From contig JAOAPC010000024.1 of the NCBI GenBank assembly GCA_025462735.1, forward strand, positions 124,001 through 188,000: DNA of 64,000 nucleotides, written 5' to 3'. Source of the stretch: Acidobacteriaceae bacterium (GTDB lineage Bacteria > Acidobacteriota > Terriglobia > Terriglobales > Acidobacteriaceae). The notes beneath the pieces are model-generated. The model was not told the origin of the DNA, ran no database searches, and saw only the letters and a program-made list of their open reading frames with translations. How positions within the stretch are numbered: position 1 is the first letter of the stretch; each line of letters begins with the position of its first letter. Below, in pieces: positions 40,936 to 49,780 of this stretch. Both the position numbers and the translations under genes were made by a program.

Positions 40936-42078
40936 CTAAGTGGCGTTCGCTTTTTTCCAGGCTTCCGCAGCGGCAACCCGGCGCGCGATTGCGGGATGCG
41001 AATGGAACCACCACTCCACCCAGCGCGAGGGCGTTCTCTCGGCCAGGTTCTGGTCGGCTAGTTTGTTCATCGAGGAGATGAACGGTCCAACACCGGCAAT
41101 GTTCGCCAACGCATACCGGTCTGCCTGGCGTTCGTGAAAGCGCGACAACCCATTCAAGGCAGGCATCAGGACGAACGAGAGCACTGTGAAAGTGAGCACC
41201 AGCAATGGAAGGTTTGCGAAATCGGATAATGTTTCGAACATGTGCCAACGGTTTATTGCGTAGTGCAACGTCCAGTTGGCCGCCCAGAAGCCAATGAACG
41301 TGACCACCGCCTGCACGCCAATACTTTTGAGAATATGTTTGTGGACGTGATGCCCGAGTTCGTGCGCCAGTACTGCTTCAATCTCATCCGGCGAATAGTT
41401 CTCAAGCAAGGTGTCAGCAAGAATAATTCGCCGCGTGGCGCCAAGCCCGGTAAGCGCGGCATTGGCCTTCTTGCTTTTTTCTGAAAGATGCCATTTGTAG
41501 ACTCCGCGGATTCGCGTTCCCGCGCGTTCGCTAAGCCGCACCAGGCGAAGTTTCAGATCTTCATCCTGCAGCGGCTCAAATTTATAGAAAATCGGAAACA
41601 GGACCACGGGGGCAAGCTGCGCCATAAGAACGGCGACGGCCAGAAATCCGATCCAGGCCAGCAACCACCATTGCTCCGGGAATTGGCGGATTATCAAATA
41701 AAGCAATTCGACCAGGGCCGCCGCGAGAACTGCGGTCAGTAAGAGCCCCTTGGCTTCATCCCAAATCCAGGCGCGCAGCCTTTGGTTTGAGAGCTGGAAA
41801 CGGTGCTCCAGGCGGAAGCCATAGTAATCCAGCCCGATTCCGACGGCCTTGCTGATTGCAACAAGCATCAGCACATAAAGAAACAGCGCAAACGCATAGC
41901 TTTGAAATCCGGCATGCAGCGCCACGTCACGGAGCCAGTCCGTCCAGCCAGTGAGCAGCAGCACAATGAGCAATGCCAGCCCGAGCAGAAATTCGCTCAT
42001 GCCTACCCACCGCCGAATTCGGTTGTATTTGCGAACCTCGGCGGAATCAGGAGGCGCAACTGTAGCTGTGGACCCCAT
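40936..42078 (-). CDS. M48-family (Ste24/CAAX-type) zinc metalloprotease
   Basis: A 380-residue membrane protease with about seven hydrophobic helices. The zinc motif H-E-x-x-H is in AVLAHELGHHVHKHI, and the later Glu ligand lies in SRFHERQADRYAL. The overall pattern (KWHLSEKSKKANAALTGLGATRRIILADTLLENY before HExxH) fits Ste24p-type CAAX proteases, a bacterial group with unknown substrates, rather than HtpX. Start is ATG 42078; the frame is open further upstream but that stretch overlaps the end of the phosphomannomutase gene. Confidence 0.88.
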   Translation of the reverse strand: MGSTATVAPPDSAEVRKYNRIRRWVGMSEFLLGLALLIVLLLTGWTDWLRDVALHAGFQSYAFALFLYVLMLVAISKAVGIGLDYYGFRLEHRFQLSNQRLRAWIWDEAKGLLLTAVLAAALVELLYLIIRQFPEQWWLLAWIGFLAVAVLMAQLAPVVLFPIFYKFEPLQDEDLKLRLVRLSERAGTRIRGVYKWHLSEKSKKANAALTGLGATRRIILADTLLENYSPDEIEAVLAHELGHHVHKHILKSIGVQAVVTFIGFWAANWTLHYAINRWHMFETLSDFANLPLLVLTFTVLSFVLMPALNGLSRFHERQADRYALANIAGVGPFISSMNKLADQNLAERTPSRWVEWWFHSHPAIARRVAAAEAWKKANAT

Positions 42079-42146
42079 TAACTTGATTATTGCACTGCAG
42101 GCAAGCAGGCGCGAGGTACGAAAAGGGCACTGGAGTGAATGCCCTT

Positions 42147-43622
42147 CTAGGCGGATCGTACAAATGATTCGGCGGAGGCCAGCACTTCCTGGACCAGATC
42201 CGGTGACGCCGCTTCCGCGTAGATGCGCAACAAAGGCTCGGTGCCAGAAGCGCGAAATAGAACCCACGCCTCGGCACCATTTCGTTCCTTCGGGGCATCA
42301 AGGAAGAATTTGATTCCGTCCAGTCCTTCTTTCTTGATTACTCCATATTTTCCCAGCCGCTTGGTGGATTCAGACCGCGCGCGCTCAATCGCGCCAAACT
42401 TAATGTCATCCGGAATATGAAGATCGCGCCGGCCATAAAAATGCGGCCCGTATTCCTTCTGCAGGGCGGCCACCAGTTCACCCAATGGCTTCTGCTCCTC
42501 CGCCAGCACATTTGCCAACAGTAGAGAATTCAATATCCCATCACGCTCGGGAAGATAACGCGAATATCCTATGCCGCCCGATTCTTCGCCGCCGATCATG
42601 ATTTCCCGCTCCATCATCAGGTCGGCAATATATTTGAATCCGATGGGGCACTCATTCAGCTTGCGTCCGTATTTGGCCGCGATACGGTCGAGCATGCGTG
42701 TGGTGTTGAACGCACGCACAATTTCGCCCGGCCACTGCTTGCGCCGCAAAAGCCAGTCGAGCAGAACCGAAAAAATCTTGTGGGAGTCCACGAAGCTGCC
42801 ATCTTCCGCTACTGCGCCAATCCGGTCCGCATCGCCGTCGGTTGCGAAACCGGCGTGACAATGTTCCGCGACAACCGTGTCCTGCAACATGCGCACATGC
42901 GGCTCGATGGGCTCGGGATTGATCTCCGGAAACAGTGGATTGACGTCCTGCCGGATGGCTACGAACTCGATTCCATGGTCGCCAAAGATTTGCGCTAGGA
43001 TCCCGCGCCCAGAGCCATACATCGAGTCCACGGCGAATTTGAACTTGGCTTTCGAAATCAGATCCAGATCAGCGAACTTGCAAACTCCCCGGATATAAGC
43101 CGGTTTCAAATCCACTTCCTCGATGTTCGCCTGCTTTCCATTCGGCATGGCGGAGGCTGCAGCCTCCTGCTCAATCACTTTCATGATGGCCGGAGTCGCC
43201 GATCCGCCGAACTTCGCTTTAAACTTCACTCCATTCCAATTCCACGGATTGTGGCTCGAGGTGATAACCACGCCTCCAGCCGCACCCGTATTCTTGACCG
43301 CAAACGAAATGGCAGGAGTAGGAGAGTAGTCGCTCGCCAGGCGAACCGGAATACCGGCCCCGGCCAGAACTTCTGCCGCGGCCCGCGCGAACCGCGGCGA
43401 TCCGAAACGCGTGTCGTAGCCAACAATGACCCCGCGCGAGGCGTCTTCATGCTTCAGCACATACGAAGCAATTGCTCCAGCGACGCGGCGCACATTATCA
43501 AAAGTGAAATCATCCGCGATTACCGCGCGCCAACCGTCGGTGCCGAATTTAATTGCAGCCGCCGGTCGTGGGTCGTTGGTCGTCGGTGCTGCGATTCGTT
43601 GCTGGCGTTCCTCTGTAATCAC
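42147..43622 (-). CDS. Phosphomannomutase/phosphoglucomutase
   Basis: A 491-residue alpha-D-phosphohexomutase with four domains. The phosphoserine loop is ITSSHNP, the metal-binding loop is ATDGDADRIG, the sugar-binding loop is GGEESGGIG and the phosphate loop is RASGTEPLLRIYAE. It interconverts mannose- or glucose-1- and -6-phosphate. Start is GTG 43622, supported by AAGGAG (43633-43628) 5 nt upstream; the frame is open to 43700 but lacks a site. Residues about 11-23 (AAPTTNDPRPAAA) are encoded by the dispersed repeat at 43561-43589. It follows manC on the same strand. Confidence 0.9.
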   Translation of the reverse strand: MITEERQQRIAAPTTNDPRPAAAIKFGTDGWRAVIADDFTFDNVRRVAGAIASYVLKHEDASRGVIVGYDTRFGSPRFARAAAEVLAGAGIPVRLASDYSPTPAISFAVKNTGAAGGVVITSSHNPWNWNGVKFKAKFGGSATPAIMKVIEQEAAASAMPNGKQANIEEVDLKPAYIRGVCKFADLDLISKAKFKFAVDSMYGSGRGILAQIFGDHGIEFVAIRQDVNPLFPEINPEPIEPHVRMLQDTVVAEHCHAGFATDGDADRIGAVAEDGSFVDSHKIFSVLLDWLLRRKQWPGEIVRAFNTTRMLDRIAAKYGRKLNECPIGFKYIADLMMEREIMIGGEESGGIGYSRYLPERDGILNSLLLANVLAEEQKPLGELVAALQKEYGPHFYGRRDLHIPDDIKFGAIERARSESTKRLGKYGVIKKEGLDGIKFFLDAPKERNGAEAWVLFRASGTEPLLRIYAEAASPDLVQEVLASAESFVRSA

Positions 43623-43719
43623 AAATGCTCCTTCGTTCCAAGACCTACCAGATTCAACGTCGACCCGTACTAAATCAACCGACGCACGGCCAATGACCAA
43701 CGACCAACGGTCAACGACG
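43561..43719. repeat. GTCGTTGGTC-type inverted pair straddling the phosphomannomutase start
   Basis: The left arm, GGTCGTGGGTCGTTGGTCG (about 43561-43589), lies inside the coding region; the right arm, CCAATGACCAACGACCAACG (about 43688-43719), lies in the gap after manC. They face each other about 100 bp apart, the same layout as at 21267-21372. Confidence 0.75.
43628..43633 (-). promoter_or_regulatory. Ribosome-binding site that fixes the phosphomannomutase start
   Basis: AAGGAG on the minus strand, 5 nt ahead of GTG 43622. It makes the GTG the preferred start over an ATG at 43700. Confidence 0.7.
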
Positions 43720-43724
43720 TTGTT

Positions 43725-44828
43725 TCAGACCAGTTTCTTCAACTTCTTTTCATCCAGAAACTTCACGACCTTGCCCACGTCCTGCGAATTCGCGCGCGTA
43801 GTAATGAGCAAAGCGTCTCCGGTTTCGACCACCACAATGTCGTTCACCCCTACCACGGCTACAAATTTCTCGGGCGAGTGAACATAATTCCCGCTCGCGT
43901 TCAGCGTGAAGATGCCTTGCGATGAAATGAGGTTGCCGTCGGCTGGGGTGCTCTTGGCGACGTGGTGTTCGTGGAGAGCCGTCCAGGAGCCCAGGTCGTT
44001 CCAGCCGAAGTCCGCTCGCAGGCAAAAGATATTAGATTCCTGCTCGCCCTTCGCTGAGCGTGGCTCCAAGACCGCATAATCGATGCTGATGTCCTCGCAC
44101 TTGGGATAGAGCCGCCGGAAAGTGTTGGCGAATCTGCGCGTGCCGTAATCGGCGGCGATTTTCTCTAGCAGCGACGCGGTCTTCGGTAAATGCTCGGTCA
44201 GCGCATTGGCCAGCGTTTTTGCGCTCCACAAAAACATGCCGCTGTTCCAAAAAAAATTTCCCGACCGAACGAATTCGGCTGCGCGTTCGGCGTTAGGCTT
44301 CTCGGTAAAGCGTTTCACGTGGCGAGCATTGCCAGCCGCAAGCGATCCTGCTTCGATGTAGCCATAACCGGTTTCTGGCCGTGACGGCTCGATTCCGAGC
44401 ACCACAATGTTTTCGCCCGCGGCCGCAATCTCGATTCCTTCGGTCAAAACTTCACGAAAGCGCACTTCGTTACCGACAACGTGGTCAGATGGAAACAGTC
44501 CAATCACCGCGCTCGGATTTTTCCGCCGTAGGATGAATGCCGCGAGCCCGATCGCTGGCGCCGTGTTCCGGCCCACCGGTTCGGCAACGATGTGCTCGGG
44601 CCGCAGCTTCGGCAGTTGACGGGCGATTTCCGGTCGCAAGTCTTCGTTTGTAATAATCCAGAACTGTTTAGCCGGAGTCAGCGGCAGCAGGCGAGCAACC
44701 GTCTGCTGGATCATGGTCTGCTTGCCATCAAGCGCGAGCAGTTGTTTCGCTCGCTTCCTGCGGCTTAGTGGCCAGAACCGTGTTCCGCGGCCTCCGGCAA
44801 GAATGACGGGATAGAAATTGGCAGGCAT
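43725..44828 (-). CDS. manC: Mannose-1-phosphate guanylyltransferase
   Basis: A 367-residue nucleotidyltransferase that makes GDP-mannose. It has the N-terminal AGGRGTRFWPLSRRKRAKQ (11-30), IGLFPSDHVV, ETGYGYIEAG and FTEKPNAERA motifs of the ManC/GMP family, with DFGWNDLGSW near the C-terminal part. The fused phosphomannose isomerase domain of many ManC proteins is missing, which fits the separate manA gene just upstream. It is followed by phosphomannomutase, completing the route from fructose-6-phosphate to GDP-mannose. Confidence 0.9.
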   Translation of the reverse strand: MPANFYPVILAGGRGTRFWPLSRRKRAKQLLALDGKQTMIQQTVARLLPLTPAKQFWIITNEDLRPEIARQLPKLRPEHIVAEPVGRNTAPAIGLAAFILRRKNPSAVIGLFPSDHVVGNEVRFREVLTEGIEIAAAGENIVVLGIEPSRPETGYGYIEAGSLAAGNARHVKRFTEKPNAERAAEFVRSGNFFWNSGMFLWSAKTLANALTEHLPKTASLLEKIAADYGTRRFANTFRRLYPKCEDISIDYAVLEPRSAKGEQESNIFCLRADFGWNDLGSWTALHEHHVAKSTPADGNLISSQGIFTLNASGNYVHSPEKFVAVVGVNDIVVVETGDALLITTRANSQDVGKVVKFLDEKKLKKLV

Positions 44829-44831
44829 TAA

Positions 44832-44955
44832 GAATCTAAGATTGCAGATTTTAGATTGGAGATTTCAGATTCGACCATTTATGTGTTCGAGTTTTCCCTG
44901 GGCTTTCGTAATTCGTGCTTTCAATCTGCAATCTAAAATCTGCAATCTTCAATCT
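44832..44955. repeat. AATCTGCAATCTAAAATC inverted pair
   Basis: The left arm (44832-44858, AATCTAAGATTGCAGATTTT onward) and right arm (44922-44955, CAATCTGCAATCTAAAATC onward) are near-complementary. The right arm overlaps the last codons and stop of manA. It separates manA from manC. Confidence 0.8.
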
Positions 44956-45947
44956 AGAAATGTCTCCGGTTGCGGAACGGGATCTCCAGGCACGTACGAC
45001 TTTAGAAATTCCATCGTCGTTTCCGGCTGAACTCTGAATTGCGGGATGCTGGCCGGAACCACTACCGCGTCTCCCCTGCTGAATCGGACCGGATCATGTC
45101 CTGGAGCGTCCAGGACAGCCGCGCCATCGACGACAACTAGAATCTGCGCGGAATTGTTTCCGCTGGCGCCGGTGTCGAAGTCCTGGGTACCATGCAGCTC
45201 GATTTTCTCAACCGCGAAGTAAGGAGACGCGACTAACGGCAGTACCCGATTTCCATTTCTTCCAGAGTTTGAAAATGGCTGCGGTCTCACTTTTCCCGAC
45301 CCGACTTGCTCTTTAATCACCCGTAGTCCGTCTTTCAAATGCAACTCGCGCGGGCGCCCGTAATCATAAAGTCGAAACGTCGTGTCAGATTGCTGCTGCG
45401 TTTCTACGATGATCGCGCCCGGCCCCAGGGTATGCACCGTTCCACCGGCAACATAGATCATGTCACCGGCTGAAACCTTGATCCAGTTGAGCAGCTCTTC
45501 CGCGCGATTTTCGTGGATTGACTTCTCAAATTGCGCGCGAGTGGTCCCTGGTTTCAGGCCCAACCCAATCTCTGCTTCCGGTGTCGCATGGGCCACGTAC
45601 CAACACTCGGTTTTCCCCCACGGCTGACCCATGGCGCGAGCGTCCGCGTCATCGGGATGCACTTGAACTGACAACTTCTCGTGTGGAAACAAAAATTTTG
45701 CCAGCAGCGGAAAGCGACTCTCGTCCGGTGCGGCGGCTCCTACCAGTTCGCGTTTGCATTGCGACGCGACCTCCCCTAACGACTTTCCCGCAAGCCGGCC
45801 GTTTTGGATTTTGCAATGGTCGCCGGTAAGCCACGACTCGCCGATTTTCTCGTGGAAACGCTGCGAATAGATGGGCGAAAGGTCAAGCGTGCCCCAAGGG
45901 CGGGGGTCGAACAGGGGCTGCATTAATAATGGATAGAGATCGCTCAT
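44949..45947 (-). CDS. manA: Mannose-6-phosphate isomerase, class I
   Basis: A 332-residue cupin-fold isomerase that converts fructose-6-phosphate to mannose-6-phosphate. The zinc-binding and active-site motifs are visible: LSVQVHPDDADARAMGQPWGKTECWYV, YVAGGTVHTLGPGAIIVETQQQSDTTFRLYDYGR. It lies directly upstream of manC and phosphomannomutase on the same strand, so the three genes form a GDP-mannose module. The final codons and stop fall inside a dispersed repeat, so the natural C-terminus may have been altered. Confidence 0.9.
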   Translation of the reverse strand: MSDLYPLLMQPLFDPRPWGTLDLSPIYSQRFHEKIGESWLTGDHCKIQNGRLAGKSLGEVASQCKRELVGAAAPDESRFPLLAKFLFPHEKLSVQVHPDDADARAMGQPWGKTECWYVAHATPEAEIGLGLKPGTTRAQFEKSIHENRAEELLNWIKVSAGDMIYVAGGTVHTLGPGAIIVETQQQSDTTFRLYDYGRPRELHLKDGLRVIKEQVGSGKVRPQPFSNSGRNGNRVLPLVASPYFAVEKIELHGTQDFDTGASGNNSAQILVVVDGAAVLDAPGHDPVRFSRGDAVVVPASIPQFRVQPETTMEFLKSYVPGDPVPQPETFLD

Positions 45948-46027
45948 CCTGACTCGTGACGCGCTGAATTAGAAGCCTAACTGAGCAGAGAGGCTGCCCG
46001 CAAAATAGAAACATTGAAGGACTTTGC

Positions 46028-46104
46028 CGCAAAGGGTACTGAGGCACACAGAAGAACCGCGATAGCCCTGTGAAACTCTGTGGCCTCAGTGGTTAGGCTT
46101 TGCG
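46028..46104. repeat. CACAGAGG-related inverted pair
   Basis: The left arm CGCAAAGGGTACTGAGGCAC (about 46028-46053) faces a right arm that complements to CGCAAAGCCTAACCACTGAG (about 46073-46104). It lies between manA and the aminotransferase gene, touching the stop of the latter. Confidence 0.65.
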
Positions 46105-46105
46105 T

Positions 46106-47308
46106 TCAGAGCGATTCGACGAACCTGCACAGCCGCTCCAGCCCGCGATCCAACTCTTTTTGCGAGGTTGCGTAGGAAATCCGAACGTGTTCATTCGTGC
46201 CGAATCCCTCGCCCGGCACAGTGGCTACATGCGCGTCGTGCAGCAATTTTCGCGCAAAGTCGGCAGGCGAGTGCAGTCCATTCCTGCCCAGAAATGCAGA
46301 AATATTCGGATAGACATAGAACGCGCCTTCCGGCCGAGCGCACTTTACGCCAGTGATCGCACTCAGCCCAGCCAGCATGTGGTCACGAAGCTGGATATAT
46401 TCCTTCCGCATCTCAGCAACGCACTCCTGCGAACCGTTCAGCGCCGCCACCGACGCCTTCTGCACAATCGATGTCGGGTTCGATGTCGATTGGCTCTGCA
46501 GCTTCTGCATGGCAGCAATTACCACAGCAGGCGCAAGCGCGTATCCCATGCGCCATCCGGTCATGGCGTAGGTCTTCGAGAGCGATCCCACTACCACCAT
46601 CCGTTCCCGATATTCTTGAAGTGTCCCCACTGAAAACTCGCGTCCGGTGTAATTGAGGTAGACGTAGCACTCGTCGGAGATGACCCAAATCCCGCGCTCG
46701 GCCGCGAAGCGCACGACCTCGGTCATGTCTTCGGGAGACATGACCGCGCCCGAAGGATTCGAGGGCGAATTCAAGATGATCAACTTCGTCCGCGGCGTCA
46801 CCAGGCGCGCAACCATGTCCGCGGTCACGCGAAAGCCTTTCGATTCGTCGCTCTGGAGCATCACGCAATTGCCGCCAGCATAGCGAACGATGTCCTTGAA
46901 CGAAACCCAGTACGGCACCGGCAGGATGACCTCGTCGTCGTGGTCCACCAAAACCTGAATTGCGTTGAACAGCACATGCTTGCCGCCGACCGATGCCATC
47001 GTCTCATCGCGCTTGTAAGCGGAGCCGAAGTCTGTGCTGTGGCGTCGCAGGATCGCGTCTTTCAGCTCAATCGTGCCGCCTACAGCGGTATAGCGGGTGA
47101 AGTTGCCGTTGATGGCAGCGATCGCAGCATCTTTAATGTGCTGCGGCGTCGAAAAGTGTGGCTCGCCAACGCTCAAGTCGACCACGTCCACGCCGGCCTG
47201 GCGCAGCTTGTCGGCTTCAGCGACCACGGCCATTGTTGCCGAAGGCTCAATGCGGTTAATGCGGTTGGCCACTTTTAATGCCGCGGGGGCTGCCGTAACT
47301 GTGCTCAT
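46106..47308 (-). CDS. Class I aminotransferase (aspartate aminotransferase-like)
   Basis: A 400-residue fold-type I PLP enzyme. The PLP Lys is in VGSLSKTYAMTGWRMGYALAP, the substrate-binding Asn in NSPSNPSGAV and the cofactor Asp-x-Tyr in ISDECYVYLNY; a C-terminal Arg is in EHVRISYATS. This set fits the Igamma aspartate aminotransferases (AspB/AspC) that make aspartate or other amino acids. Precise substrate cannot be fixed. Its start overlaps the coaD stop by 4 bp, so the two are co-transcribed. Confidence 0.88.
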   Translation of the reverse strand: MSTVTAAPAALKVANRINRIEPSATMAVVAEADKLRQAGVDVVDLSVGEPHFSTPQHIKDAAIAAINGNFTRYTAVGGTIELKDAILRRHSTDFGSAYKRDETMASVGGKHVLFNAIQVLVDHDDEVILPVPYWVSFKDIVRYAGGNCVMLQSDESKGFRVTADMVARLVTPRTKLIILNSPSNPSGAVMSPEDMTEVVRFAAERGIWVISDECYVYLNYTGREFSVGTLQEYRERMVVVGSLSKTYAMTGWRMGYALAPAVVIAAMQKLQSQSTSNPTSIVQKASVAALNGSQECVAEMRKEYIQLRDHMLAGLSAITGVKCARPEGAFYVYPNISAFLGRNGLHSPADFARKLLHDAHVATVPGEGFGTNEHVRISYATSQKELDRGLERLCRFVESL

Positions 47309-47832
47309 GCTTTGCCTGCCTTTACTTTTCGAGTTTCAAGCTTATATGCGGGATCAAGTTTTGCCTTGAGCCGTTGTTCCACAATTTCCGGGACTAGTCC
47401 GCTGATGTCGCCGCCCAGCCGCGCCACCTCGCGCACCAGGCGTGAGCTGAGATACGAATACTGCTCAGCCGGCATCATGAATACGGTCTCAAGATCAGGA
47501 CGCAGCTTGCGGTTCATTAACGCCATCTGCAGCTCGTATTCGTAATCGCTCAGCGCGCGGATCCCTCTCAGAACCGCGCCAGCCTTGACTTTGGCCGCGT
47601 AGTCGACTGTAAGTCCGTCAAATGTGTCGACGCGAACGTTCTTGAAATGTGCGGTCAGCTCTTCCAGCATCTTTCGCCGCTCGCCCACGCTGAACAGCGG
47701 CGTCTTGTCTGCGTTCCGCAGGATCGCGACCACAAGCTCCTCAAAAATGTGGCTGCCGCGCTCGATCAAATCCAAATGCCCATTGGTCGGCGGATCAAAC
47801 GAACCGGGATAAATGGCAGTAACTTTCCTCAA
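47305..47832 (-). CDS. coaD: Phosphopantetheine adenylyltransferase
   Basis: A 175-residue CoaD, which makes dephospho-CoA from 4'-phosphopantetheine and ATP. The nucleotidyltransferase signature YPGSFDPPTNGHLDLI is at 8-23 with the T/H-x-G-H, followed by EYELQMALMNRKL and SYLSSRLVREVARLGGDISGLVP. Length is slightly more than the usual 160 because of a short C-terminal tail. It is the first gene of the coaD-aminotransferase pair. A GGCGGACGTCCACGTCCCGCC hairpin-like tract lies upstream near 47856. Confidence 0.93.
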   Translation of the reverse strand: MRKVTAIYPGSFDPPTNGHLDLIERGSHIFEELVVAILRNADKTPLFSVGERRKMLEELTAHFKNVRVDTFDGLTVDYAAKVKAGAVLRGIRALSDYEYELQMALMNRKLRPDLETVFMMPAEQYSYLSSRLVREVARLGGDISGLVPEIVEQRLKAKLDPAYKLETRKVKAGKA

Positions 47833-48104
47833 TAAGCCTCTTTAAATGATCGTGTAGCGGCGGACGTCCACGTCCCGCCGAATCCAATGTCTCTTCCGTA
47901 ATCAAACAGGACGGGCCTGGAGATGAATTGATTTTATTAGGCAGCACGGGAGAATGGCAATGTAGAGACCGGATCCAGCAATGCCACCGCATTGCTCGCG
48001 GGTGCCCCATCCTTGCCGCGCCTTTTGCGAGCGGGACCTACGCGAATGCCGTGCCCCGCATCCGAAACGTTCTATTCCCAAATTAGAACAAGCCTGCACT
48101 ATTT
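47833..48104. other. Intergenic region between coaD and the RAYT cassette
   Basis: No supported gene. A GCGGCGGACGTCCACGTCC tract at about 47856-47880 could form a GC hairpin near the coaD start. The rest holds nothing I recognise. Confidence 0.4.
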
Positions 48105-48700
48105 CGAACGGGAAGGGCACGACTTTCAGTCGTGCCACTATACGCTACCGATGAAGCGGCTTTCAGCCGCTGAGGTGTGCTGTGAAACCCACCCGAACGA
48201 GCTCTCCACCAGGCACGTATTTCGTAAGTTTCTCGACATGGCAAAGAGCGAGACTCTTCGTCGTCGAACCCTACGCAAAGTTATTTCTGAAAACCCAGTA
48301 TGGCTACAAACGTCAGGGCTCTTTTCTACTGCATTCGTTCGTCCTCATGCCGGAGCACGTGCATTTGTTACTCACGCCGGCGCACGATACTACGCTCGAG
48401 CGGGTCGTGCAGCTAATCAAAGGCGGGTACTCACATAATTTTGGTTCGGAGTTTGGGCGCAATAAAGAAGTGCGGCAGAGAGGATTTACCGATCACCGGA
48501 TTCGAGATGCACAGGATTTTGTGACACATCGAGAATACATTCATCAAAATCCCATAAGACGCAGACTAGTTCAGAACACGTCAGACTATAAATATTGCTC
48601 CGCGTTTCCGGGATTCAGATTGGACGGCTGGCCCTCAGCAGCTGAAGCCGCATAAAAGGCGCTCTATTCGGCACGACTCAAGTCGTGCCCTTCCCGTTCG
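48105..48700 (+). mobile_element. RAYT transposase cassette with REP-like ends
   Basis: The transposase gene at 48182 is flanked by inverted REP-like repeats: 48105-48136 (GAACGGGAAGGGCACGACTT onward) and 48670-48700 (its near-perfect complement). Each end contains a small palindrome, GCACGACT-AGTCGTGC. This is the standard layout of a REP sequence and its RAYT. Confidence 0.85.
48182..48655 (+). CDS. REP-associated tyrosine transposase (IS200-like Y1)
   Basis: A 157-residue Y1 HUH transposase. The HUH motif is EHVHLLL and the likely catalytic Tyr is in REYIHQNPIRR; VVQLIKGGYSHNF precedes it. These enzymes cut and join single-stranded REP hairpins. The flanking REP-like inverted repeats support a functional link. 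Start is GTG 48182; no better codon is seen. The 3' end of the gene (AGCAGCTGAAGCCGC) overlaps a repeat that resembles the AGCGGCTTTCAGCCGC tract just before the gene. Confidence 0.9.
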   Translation: MKPTRTSSPPGTYFVSFSTWQRARLFVVEPYAKLFLKTQYGYKRQGSFLLHSFVLMPEHVHLLLTPAHDTTLERVVQLIKGGYSHNFGSEFGRNKEVRQRGFTDHRIRDAQDFVTHREYIHQNPIRRRLVQNTSDYKYCSAFPGFRLDGWPSAAEAA

Positions 48701-48724
48701 TGCTCTCCCGGAAAACGACAGCTT

Positions 48725-49780
48725 CTACTTCTCCAACCCTCTTTGCGCAATTCCGATGTTGTCGCGGGTGCTGTTCTTGACCATGTACATCATCTCGTCG
48801 GCTTGGCGGATCACGTCATGCGGAGTTTTGGCGTCGTGCGGATAAGTTGCCAGTCCCATCGAGGCGCGCACGTTCAGGTTCAGTGATTCTTCTTTGCAGA
48901 AGGCGCTGCTGCGCAAACTGTCGCGCAGACGGCGAGCCACGACCAAAGCCGCGTCTTTGCTGGTCTGCGGCAACAGCACCACGAATTCATCTCCACCGTA
49001 GCGAAAGGCGAAGTCGATCAACCGGAGCTGCGCTTTGATCAAGTATCCGATCTCTGCCAGTAGCTTGCTGCCGATTAGGTGGCCGTGGGTATCGTTGACC
49101 TGCTTGAAATGATCGAGATCGATAAAGAGGACGGAAAATTCGTATCCGAAGCGCGATGAGCGATAGACCTCGGATTCGAGCGTCTTGTAAAGATGCCGGG
49201 CGTTATAAAGACCGGTGCAATCGTCGGTGATGGTCAGTTCCTGGATGCGCTCGACCGAGCGCGCATTCTCGATGGCAATGGCGGCGTAGTCGCAAAGCGA
49301 TTGCAGAAAAAACGACTCCGCCTCGGTGAAGTGATTCATGTTCACATTCACCAGCTGAATTACGCCGAGCACGCGCAGCTTCGACTTCAGCGGAACGCAA
49401 ATTATGGACTGGGTTTCCATCTGCGTCACCTTGTCGATTCTTTTGGTGAAGCGCTTATCGGAGCGGACGTCGGGAACGATTAATTTTTCGCCGTACTTGG
49501 CAACGTGTCCGGCGATGCCCTCGCCCACTTTCAAGCGCACATTTTTCAGCGCTTCAGACGCCGTGCCGACGGCAATCGCGAAGTAAAGTTCGCTTTTCGG
49601 TTCATCCACCATCAACAGGGACCAGGTATCGGGGCGGAAATATTCCGCCATTTTTTCCATGATGGTTTGCAGAATGGAGTCGAGGTCCAGAGACGACGTC
49701 AGGGCCTTTGCCACGTCATGGAAAATGCGTAATTCCTGAGATTGACGGGCAGTCTCTGTTCCGGCTGCGTTCGACATCAA
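48725..49780 (-). CDS. GAF-domain diguanylate cyclase
   Basis: A 351-residue cytoplasmic protein with a GAF sensor (about 30-175, with VGEGIAGHVAKYGEKLIVPDV) and a GGDEF domain (about 185-345). The catalytic motif GGDEF is intact at 262-266 and an inhibitory RxxD site (Arg253 to Asp256) lies five residues before it, so it should make cyclic-di-GMP with product inhibition. Asp residues in LFIDLDHFKQVND also bind metal. No c-di-GMP effector is adjacent. Confidence 0.9.
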   Translation of the reverse strand: MMSNAAGTETARQSQELRIFHDVAKALTSSLDLDSILQTIMEKMAEYFRPDTWSLLMVDEPKSELYFAIAVGTASEALKNVRLKVGEGIAGHVAKYGEKLIVPDVRSDKRFTKRIDKVTQMETQSIICVPLKSKLRVLGVIQLVNVNMNHFTEAESFFLQSLCDYAAIAIENARSVERIQELTITDDCTGLYNARHLYKTLESEVYRSSRFGYEFSVLFIDLDHFKQVNDTHGHLIGSKLLAEIGYLIKAQLRLIDFAFRYGGDEFVVLLPQTSKDAALVVARRLRDSLRSSAFCKEESLNLNVRASMGLATYPHDAKTPHDVIRQADEMMYMVKNSTRDNIGIAQRGLEK

